Assembly (NCBI GenBank): GCA_039583875.1
Contig: CM077149.1
Coordinates: forward strand, 25,247,194-25,311,193
Reading direction: 5' to 3'
Source of the DNA: Platanthera guangdongensis
Taxonomy: Eukaryota > Streptophyta > Magnoliopsida > Asparagales > Orchidaceae
Length of the DNA: 64,000 nucleotides
Position numbers and translations under genes: made by a program. Below, in pieces: positions 56,776-64,000 of the stretch. Below the pieces are notes generated by a model. That model was not told where the DNA came from and made no database searches. It was given only the letters and a program-made list of their open reading frames with translations. How positions within the stretch are numbered: the stretch's first letter is position 1; each line of letters opens with the position of its first letter.

Positions 56776-57008
56776 GGCGATTTAAGGTAAAGAACCGCTG
56801 TGCGCGCGTTCTGTTTGATTCCGGCGCTACCCACTCGTTTGTGGCTAGAGCCTTTGTGGAGCGGTTCAGTCTGGGCCTAGATCGTATTGGTGGTGCCTTC
56901 TGCGTTAAGTTCCCCTCCGGTGACTCTGTGGTTACGGACCTGGGTGTCCTAGATTGTCCTGATTTTGTTGGGAGATTTTCTAGCCAAGGCAGACTTGACG
57001 GTGATTGA
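56776..57008 (+). pseudogene. Element A protease, N-terminal part, ends at a frameshift
   Basis: Contains the retropepsin motif DSGATHSF (about 56818-56841) and VKFPSGDSVVTD. Near 56960 the frame shifts by one base relative to C. The rest of the protease ([28 protein letters not shown]) is read in the next frame, leading into RT. Without a +1/-1 event or sequence error, protease and pol are not joined. Confidence 0.8.
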
Positions 57009-60000
57009 CCTGGAGGACTTCGACGTTATTTTGGGCATGGACTGGTTGTCAAGGTACGATGCTGTGATCCAGTGCAAGGGTAAGCGCTTGGACTTCGTCA
57101 AAGATAACGGTCAGACAGGAAGCGTTTATGGATATTCTCTGCAGGAGTCTCCAATCATTTCTGCGGTGCGTGCTCAGAAGTTGCTTGTTTCTGGCTGTTT
57201 TGCCTGTGTGGTTTCCCTGGTAGGGTCGATTGTTAGTGAGCCCCACTTGGAAGGAATTCCTGTGGTGTGTGACTTTTCTGATGTGTTTCCAGACGACCTT
57301 CCCGGTCTTCCACCCGACCGAGATGTCGAGTTTGCAATAGATTTGGAGCCAGGCACGCGTCCTATCGTAAAGGCGCCGTACCGGATGGCCCCGCGAGAGC
57401 TGGAAGAGTTGCGAGTTCAGCTGGATGAGTTACTGGAAAAGGGTTTTATAAGGCCGAGTTCTTCGCCTTGGGGTGCGCCAGTGCTGTTCGTTAAAAAGAA
57501 GGATGGGTCGATGAGGTTATGCAATGACTATAGAGAGCTGAACAACGTTACTATTAAGAACAGGTACCCTTTGCCGCGAATCGACGATTTGTTCGACCAA
57601 CTGCGTGGTAGTGCCGTGTTTTCCAAGATAGATCTTCGTTCGGGCTATCACCAGTTGAGGATTCGGGAGTCAGATGTTCCGCGTACGGCGTTCCGCTCTC
57701 ATCATGGGCATTTTGAGTTTTTGGTTATGTCATTCGGTTTGACTAATGCGCCCTCAGCTTTTATGGATTTGATGAACAGAGTTTTCAAGGATTTTCTAGA
57801 TAAGTTCGTGATTGTCTTTATAGACGATGTTTTGGTGTATTCTAAGGATGCAGAAGAGAATGATCGACATTTGCGGATGGTCTTGGCGACTCTGAGAGAC
57901 CATAAGCTATACGCCAAGCTGAGCAAATGTGAATTTTGGTTGCCTCAAGTTTCTTTTCTAGGTCACGTGATTAATAAGAAGGGAATATCGGTGGACCCAG
58001 AGAAGATCACTGCTGTTATGGAATGGGCGAGACTGGTTACCCCCAAAGAGATCAAAAGCTTCTTGGGTTTGGATGGTTATTATAGAAGATTTGTAGAAGG
58101 TTTCTCTACCTTGTCCGCGTCGTTGACCAAGTTGACGCAGAAGAATGTAGCCTTTATATGGGATGACAAGTGTGAGAAGGCTTTTGAGGAACTAAAAAGA
58201 AGGCTATGTTCGGCTCCAATTTTGTCCTTGCCTGCGGAGGGCAGTGAATATGATATATATGTGGATGCGTCGCATGTCGGTCTAGGCTGCGTTTTGATGC
58301 AGGGCGGAAAGGTGATTGCGTATGGGTCGAGGCAGTTAAAGACTCACGAGAGGAACTACCCTACGCACGACCTGGAGTTTGTAGCTGTGATCTATGCGTT
58401 GAAATTGTGGAGGCATTTGCTATATGGCGCGCAGTGCAAGATTTTCACGGATCATAAGAGTCTGAAGTTTGTCTTCACTCAGAAAGAATTGAATCTGCGC
58501 CAGCGGCGGTGGTTGGAGTACGTGGCCGACTATGATGTTGAAATTCAGTATCATCCAGGCAAGGCAAATGTGGTGGCTGATGCCCTGAGTCGGAAGTCGG
58601 GTAAGATTTTTAATCTCTCCGCCGAGCGTCTAGTGGAAGAGTTTCTGTTGATGGACATTTTTGTGGGAAGCGGTGATTCACAGAGTAGCATGACAGTAAC
58701 AGAACCCTCGTGGATTACGCTTACGAGACTGCATCAGAAGGACGATCCTGATCTTCTGCATTTGTATCTTCGAGCTGAGAAGGGTGAATTACCAGATTTC
58801 TCTGTAGATGATGCGGGTACCTTGAAGTACCGTGGCAGGTTTTTCATCCCCGTAGTTGGAGATATCCAGGGTATGGTGTGCAGAGACGCCCACGGATCTA
58901 GTGTTGCCTACCATCCAGGGTCTACCAAGATGTATCATGATTTAAAACAGATTTTCTGGTGGTACGGTATGAAGAAGGACATAGCCAGATTTGTTTCAGA
59001 GTGTTTCACTTGCAGGCATGTGAAAGCCGACCATGGAAGGCCTGGTGGCAAGCTGACTCCCTTGGAGATCCTGATGTGGAAGTGGGAGAGTATCTCGATG
59101 GATTTCATTACCGGCTTACCGAGATCGCCTAAGGGGCATGATTCAGTTTGGGTAATTGTAGATAGATTCACGAAAAGCGCTCATTTCGTACCATTTAGGA
59201 TCGATTATCCGATGAGGAAGATATCCGAGCTGTATCTGGAAGAGGTTGTCAGATTGCATGGTGTACCCGTAAGTATCATATCAGATCGAGACTCCAGGTT
59301 CACGTCTCGTTTTTGGAAGAGCCTTCAAGAAGGGTTGGGTACAGATTTGAGATATTCCACGGCTTATCATCCGCAGACCAATGGTCAGACAGAGCGAGTA
59401 AATCAGATTGTGGAAGATATGATCCGATGCTATATCATGGACCACGGAGGAGCGTGGGACGAGCGCTTGCGGCTTATGGAATTCGCATATAACAACAGTT
59501 ATCAAGAAAGCTTGCAAATGGCTCCTTTTGAAGCTTTGTATGGGAGGCGCTGCAGGACTCCCTTGTTTTGGGCTGAGCTTGGCGAGGGACCTTTGTTGGG
59601 TCCAGAAGCGCTTGAGGAGATGGAGACCGCTGTGAAGCTTATTCGGGAAAAGCTTCGGATAGCCCAGGAAAGATATGAGAAGAACGCCAATCGGCGTAGA
59701 TCGGACTTGGAATTTGCTGTGGGGGACTCGGTGTTCTTAAAGGTCTCCCCGTTGATTGGAGTCAAGCGGTTTGGCAAGAATAGGAAGTTGGACCCGAGGT
59801 ACGTGGGGTCGTTTCCGATTGTTGAGCGGATTGGGGTATCAGCCTACAGGCTGGCTTTGCCCGCAAATTTCCCTGGCGTACATGATGTCTTTCACGTCAG
59901 TCAGCTGCGAAAATGTGTGATAAATGGCAGGCAGGTATTGGATTCTGTGCCTCAGTTGGAGCCGAATCTTTCTTATGTGGAGGTGCCTGTTCGAATTTTG

Positions 60001-60135
60001 GATTCCCAAGTTCGGGCGTTGCGGAACAAGACTATTCCTATGGTTAAAGTTTTATGGAGGAATCAGGATGTGGAGAGCGCGACTTGGGAGTTGGAGTCGG
60101 CTATGAGGGAGGCTCACCCTTGTCTGTTTCCCTGA
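56965..60135 (+). CDS. Element A pol: protease end, RT, RNase H, integrase, chromodomain-like tail (1056 codons open)
   Basis: Open from 56965 (TTG; no ATG is needed if made as a polyprotein). [16 protein letters not shown] marks the protease end. RT has [16 protein letters not shown] (residue C-N-D where most relatives have C-I-D) and [10 protein letters not shown] near residues 285-288. RNase H has DIYVDAS (about 430), TDHKS (495) and ADALS (538). Integrase has H, H, C, C at about 650, 658, 681 and 684, and catalytic D, D, E at about 713, 774 and 810. GPY/F-like YVGSF and a Tekay-type chromodomain tail end the protein. Enzymatic motifs are complete. Confidence 0.95.
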   Translation: MLGDFLAKADLTVIDLEDFDVILGMDWLSRYDAVIQCKGKRLDFVKDNGQTGSVYGYSLQESPIISAVRAQKLLVSGCFACVVSLVGSIVSEPHLEGIPVVCDFSDVFPDDLPGLPPDRDVEFAIDLEPGTRPIVKAPYRMAPRELEELRVQLDELLEKGFIRPSSSPWGAPVLFVKKKDGSMRLCNDYRELNNVTIKNRYPLPRIDDLFDQLRGSAVFSKIDLRSGYHQLRIRESDVPRTAFRSHHGHFEFLVMSFGLTNAPSAFMDLMNRVFKDFLDKFVIVFIDDVLVYSKDAEENDRHLRMVLATLRDHKLYAKLSKCEFWLPQVSFLGHVINKKGISVDPEKITAVMEWARLVTPKEIKSFLGLDGYYRRFVEGFSTLSASLTKLTQKNVAFIWDDKCEKAFEELKRRLCSAPILSLPAEGSEYDIYVDASHVGLGCVLMQGGKVIAYGSRQLKTHERNYPTHDLEFVAVIYALKLWRHLLYGAQCKIFTDHKSLKFVFTQKELNLRQRRWLEYVADYDVEIQYHPGKANVVADALSRKSGKIFNLSAERLVEEFLLMDIFVGSGDSQSSMTVTEPSWITLTRLHQKDDPDLLHLYLRAEKGELPDFSVDDAGTLKYRGRFFIPVVGDIQGMVCRDAHGSSVAYHPGSTKMYHDLKQIFWWYGMKKDIARFVSECFTCRHVKADHGRPGGKLTPLEILMWKWESISMDFITGLPRSPKGHDSVWVIVDRFTKSAHFVPFRIDYPMRKISELYLEEVVRLHGVPVSIISDRDSRFTSRFWKSLQEGLGTDLRYSTAYHPQTNGQTERVNQIVEDMIRCYIMDHGGAWDERLRLMEFAYNNSYQESLQMAPFEALYGRRCRTPLFWAELGEGPLLGPEALEEMETAVKLIREKLRIAQERYEKNANRRRSDLEFAVGDSVFLKVSPLIGVKRFGKNRKLDPRYVGSFPIVERIGVSAYRLALPANFPGVHDVFHVSQLRKCVINGRQVLDSVPQLEPNLSYVEVPVRILDSQVRALRNKTIPMVKVLWRNQDVESATWELESAMREAHPCLFP

Positions 60136-60264
60136 TCTTGTGCCTGGTATGCTTTGTTTTGTTCTTATTTATTTGTGGCTCTTTCCTAGTTCTTTCTCTC
60201 TCCTACTTTATAGGAGTGCTGTGAGTAAAGTTTCGAGGCGAAACTTTCTTTTAGGGGGAGTGGC
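60136..60264 (+). other. Element A 3' untranslated stretch, pre-PPT hairpin and PPT
   Basis: Same as 2394-2522. Hairpin arms AAAGTTTCG (60227-60235) and CGAAACTTT (60239-60247) lie before the purine tract ending at 60264. Confidence 0.8.
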
Positions 60265-63067
60265 TGTAACGAACCCGGTTTTACTGTGTTTTGTTTGATC
60301 TTTGGCTGGTGTTACGATGGCGTATTTCCGGCTTTTTGTCGTTGTAGAGCATAGTCTTAGCTCTTAGGGTTCCCTGTGTAGCTTATTTGTAGCCTGTTAG
60401 CAAGATTCCCCAGCTAGCCGGAGTCCGTTTGAGGACTCGGTTGGGCCTCTTATGGAATGCTTGTGTTTTGGCTTCGGGAGGTGTTATCCCGGGTTTTGTT
60501 CGTCGAATGCTAATTTCGACTTCGTAGTTGCATTCGTAGTGTGGGTTTTTAGCTGCGGCGTAAATTTCGCCTTTTTCCCGAGAAGTTTCGGGCTTCGAGT
60601 TGTTTTGATTTTGGGTGTAAATAGTAATTATTATGTATTGATTATTATTACTGCTGTATATATAGTCTTGTGTCAGTTTTAGGGCCCTTCTTGTCCTTTT
60701 CCAGTCTCCTTGCTTGGTTGAAGCCGTCGCCCGTCGCCCGTACGAGAGGAAGAGCATCGCCGGCCTACCATAGCCTTCGGACGCCGTTATCCTGGAGTTT
60801 TTGCGGTCGGATTTTGGTTTCGAGAGTGGATCTGGACTGCCCTCGCCTGGATCTGCACTCTTTCTGCTCCTCAGCTGGTGCTCTGCGGCTAGATCCGAGA
60901 GTGGGGGACGCCACCGGCCAAGCTTTTCTGGTATTGAGGCAAGTGATGTCCCCTCGTCCTTGCCAAAGCTGATCTTTGTCTTTCTTTTGAGCTAATCTTT
61001 ATCTCTTTCTTGTTTAGATCTTAGGTGTAAGCTAGGGTTTGTGCCAGATCATACTGTGGTTAGTGTAGAAGGTTCCAGTTAAATCTCAGTTTTCTGAGGG
61101 ATTGTGTCTGTTAGGAATGGTTTTGGTTCGGTTTAGGTCGAGTAGCTGCCATTGCCGGTGGATGTTTTACTCTAGGGAGAGAGAGAAACCTCGTTTTCGT
61201 TCCTGGTAGTGTGCTGGATCTGGCGCCCGAAGCTAGTCAGGGTTTCGACACCTTGGTGTCGACACCAGCTAGTCAGGGTGTCGACACCTTGGTGTCGACA
61301 CCAGCAAGTCATTGTGTCGACACCTTGGTGTCGACACCAGCCAGTCAGGGTGTCGACACCTTGGTGTCGACACCAGCCAGTCAGGGTGTCGATACCTTGG
61401 TGTCGACACCAGCCAGTCAGGGTGTCGACACCTTGGTGTCGACACCAGCCAGTCAGGGTGTCGACACTTGGTGTCGACACCTGCAGCGGCAGTGTCGACA
61501 CCTTGTGTCGACACCAGCCGCAGTGGTGTCGACACTTGGTGTCGACACCCGCAGCGGCAGTGTCGACACCTTGTGTCGACACCGGCCGCAGGGGTGTCGA
61601 CACTTGGTGTCGACACCCGCAGCGGCAGTGTCGACACCTTGTGTCGACACCGGCCGCAGAGGTGTCGACACATCGTGTCGACACTGGGTACTGCCCTTGT
61701 TTTGGGGTCAGGGAGACTCGGGGTTGGTTTTGGTTAGGCGCGCAAGGCCGCGTCGGTTGGACCCGACGTTTTTGCCTTGGGTTCGTGTGTTTCTCAGGAC
61801 TGTTAGTGGGACTTTTACCTAGAAGGGGGCATTGGGTGTTCGGCTAATTTTTCTGCATGCCGACTCTTGGGTTGTGGCAGGTGGTGGAGTTTTGGTGGCC
61901 TCTGGAGGGGTGGTTTTATGTGGAGAGCTGTGGCCACCGCCTTTTGCCCCGGTTTGGGTTAGTGTGTGAGGGACCCTAAAGCTGCCACTGTTTGACCCCT
62001 TAGCCCTTTTTTGGGTCTGATTCTGGTTATGCATTCAGACCCATGTTTTGACCACTGCCGCTTACCCACGTGTTAGGACTGTTAGTCCCTTTCCTGTTTA
62101 TGCTTCCTTTCTTTTGGCATATGTATATGTCTTGGTGCTGTTGCAGGCTCTCTCTTGGTAAGGCACTTTGGTTTTATTGCTCGCACTTGGTGTGCTCTGC
62201 GGTGTTTTTACTGTACTCTTTTCCTTCTGTCATTCACCTTTTCTTTTACTTATAGCAGTTTGTTGTCGGGTTGGTACCCCTTCATCTTATCGCTCATTAA
62301 CCTATTGCTCTATTTACTCTTGATTGTTTCCTTGCTGAGGTGTTCTTTTCTTGAATGCCTCAGGTCCAGGTGGTAGCCAGTTCAGCGGCTAGTTCTTCTG
62401 GAGGGGCTTGTTGGTGGCCTCTAGGGTAGCTGAGATTGCTGATTCCCGTTTTGTTGAGAGGTAGTTAATTACTTTTCTGTATAGACTTACATACTCGCCA
62501 GTGGGTTCGTGTCAGGTTGTTGACGCCCACTGGTGGCTCCTTGTGATGCTGGATATGAAATTAAACTGCTAATTTTGCCTTTTGTGCTTGGTTACTTGCT
62601 TCTGGGAAAGATTTATGCTAGGTTGCATGTTAGATATTTTAAAACCTCAAAGTATATTATACGTACCCCATGCATAACATGTTTTTAAATCAAAGACACT
62701 ACTTTTTCCTCAACGTAAAATACTATTTTTCATACCTATTATATTCACCTTAGAATCATGCTCGTATAAGTCGTCCCCCGGGGATACTTATGCTCATTTA
62801 GGGTGTCAAGTTAATTGAACCAAAGTATCTTCTACTGCGTATAGTTATAATTTTACCCGTGGACTAGCTGATCCACTGTGCCGAGAGATACGGCCAACTA
62901 ACTTAACTGGTTTTCTTTCATATTTGATCAACGTTTTTCCTCAAAATCTAATGTCTGGAGTTTTGCCTGAGCGTGTGCAGTTATCCCCTGCATGACGTGG
63001 CATCACGGCGCGTGTTTTCTCCTACTCTGATACAATTTCCACCGTTGAGAAAATGCAGGTTGTGACA
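60265..63067 (+). repeat. 3' LTR of element A (2.8 kb)
   Basis: TGTAACGAACCC…GGTTGTGACA, followed by TSD ACCTC (63068-63072). No SINE is present, so the SINEs entered the 5' LTR after integration. Palindrome array at 61240-61686. It differs from the left copy (2523-5324) at only a few bases. Confidence 0.95.
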
Positions 63068-64000
63068 ACCTCCATCTGCTGAGACCATACGATTGGTGGC
63101 CAAAGCAGTGTTTGCCATGATCAATGCGCAGCCTGCAAGGAAAATGTAGCAGCCCGCTCCTACAATGGAGCAGGTATCTCTTCCAGAGGTTGATCCGAGA
63201 AGAGTGGAGCAGGTAGTAGTGGAGCCTTTGGTGCCGAGGCGAGCAACTGAAAGTCAGCTCAAGCACGTTATGAGCTCTAATCCTCCAGTGTTCTCAGGGT
63301 TGGGAACCCCATCTCAAGCAGAAGATTGGCTCTCACGGATAAAGAGATTCTTGACAACAACTGAGATGGAGGAGTTGCAGATGACCACTATAGCTACGTT
63401 CCTGTTGGATGGAGACGCTAGGCTGTGGTGGGAGAGTTTGGAGCTGCATCTATTGAGAGAAAGGCAACTTATAGACGTCTCGATGGAAGAGTTCTCGAGA
63501 CTGTTCTTGGCTAGGTACCTCCCTTCGACGCAGAGGATAGCTTTGGAGAATGAGTTCTAGAGGTTGGTACAAGGAGAGAGTAGCGTGGATAAGTATCTCC
63601 ACGAGTTTACTCGGTTGGGTCGGTATGCTAGCTCTACGTTCGCGGATGAGGAGCGTAAGAACAACCATTTCTTCGAAGGTCGGAGAGATGACTTGAGGCT
63701 ACTGCTCTCGGGGCCGATGACGCAGGGCTTCTTGACCCTGGTCAACACGGCCCGATCCTTGGAGAAGGATATGAAGAATGTTCAAGCAAAGAAAAGCTTT
63801 GGTGATAAGAAGTCTGAGTTCAATGTGCCGACTACCTCAAAGTCTGGGTACTGTAGGTTCTTTAAGAAGGCTAGGAATTTGGGTCCGGCTCCTTCTTTTA
63901 TTGCTTCTGGGGAGACTATGGGTCGGACACCGAGTGCATGTTTTACGTGTGGGAAGCCGGGGAACTTTGCCCGTGACTGCTGGAGCGGACGTCCCTAGTC
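63068..64000 (+). pseudogene. Element B gag (right copy), continues beyond the window
   Basis: The TSD copy ACCTC, then gag continuing from 51248, with the same TAG stops as the left copy (63147, 63558, 63996). Identical to 5325-6257 as far as I can see. Ends at the window edge after the zinc knuckle. Confidence 0.88.

Larger units (their letters stand above)
51249..63067 (+). mobile_element. Element A, complete copy: Tekay-type chromovirus (11.8 kb with SINE insertions)
   Basis: The TSD ACCTC is at 51244-51248 and 63068-63072. Structure: 5' LTR 51249-54812 (with about 0.76 kb of SINE sequence at its start), PBS 54815-54825, leader with hairpins, gag, short intron, PR with one frameshift, RT-RNase H-IN-chromodomain open for 1056 codons, PPT, 3' LTR 60265-63067. 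Inserted in the B gag. The two LTRs differ by roughly 2-3 percent in the parts I compared. Confidence 0.94.

Noticed and set aside
1..64000. A host protein-coding gene
   Set aside because: Every coding block with recognisable motifs belongs to a retroelement; no exon set with non-transposon domains could be seen.

Overview
This window is plant nuclear heterochromatin built from nested LTR retrotransposons. I see no host gene, tRNA, rRNA or CRISPR array. The evidence for a plant is Tekay/Del-type chromovirus polyproteins, an Athila-type element with a tRNA-Asp primer site, a tRNA-derived SINE, and tRNA-iMet-type primer sites. A eudicot is likely, but the species cannot be read from this sequence. 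I name the elements A to F.

The nesting was worked out from matching 5-bp target-site duplications (TSDs). C is an old minus-strand Tekay-like element and forms the base layer (IN at 48127-49117; RNase H to gag at 11787-15089; leader and LTR piece at 38850-39890). B is a plus-strand Tekay-like element inserted in C (TSD TCTCA: 5' LTR 49118-50940, 3' LTR 9897-11786). A is a plus-strand Tekay-like element with 2.8-kb LTRs inserted in the B gag (TSD ACCTC; 51249-63067). Three SINE copies in alternating orientation sit at the start of A's 5' LTR. D is a minus-strand relative of B inserted in the C leader (TSD GAAAC; 15223-38844). E is a young minus-strand Athila-type element inserted in D's 3' LTR (TSD GCAGG; 16083-29814). 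F-type minus-strand LTR sequences lie at 39891-45309 and 46676-48126, on either side of a gap of exactly 500 N (45310-45809).

Bases 1-6257 and 57743-64000 are the same sequence with about six differences. They share even the A/B insertion junction, so this is one locus present twice. Either there is a tandem duplication of about 57.7 kb, or the contig to the right of the N gap really belongs to the left of position 1 and overlaps it. The second reading also explains why the F pieces on the two sides of the gap do not match in TSD or repeat content.

The most interesting material is structural and lies outside the usual domain list. (1) The leader between PBS and gag of A and C carries an array of hairpins with a constant 12-nt loop and changing, still complementary stems; this is a candidate packaging or dimerisation signal. 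(2) B and D have a small covarying hairpin near the PBS, and a similar hairpin lies before the PPT in A, B and D. (3) A, B, C and D share a short phase-1 intron (76-94 nt) exactly at the gag-protease junction. (4) LTRs of several unrelated families carry arrays of short perfect palindromes (GTGTCGACAC or GACACG/CGTGTC cores), some with compensated changes. (5) A terminal hairpin of E is repeated inside the element. (6) B has decayed largely through TAG/TGA stops with no frameshift over about 3.2 kb, the pattern expected from deamination of methylated CAG and CGA codons.
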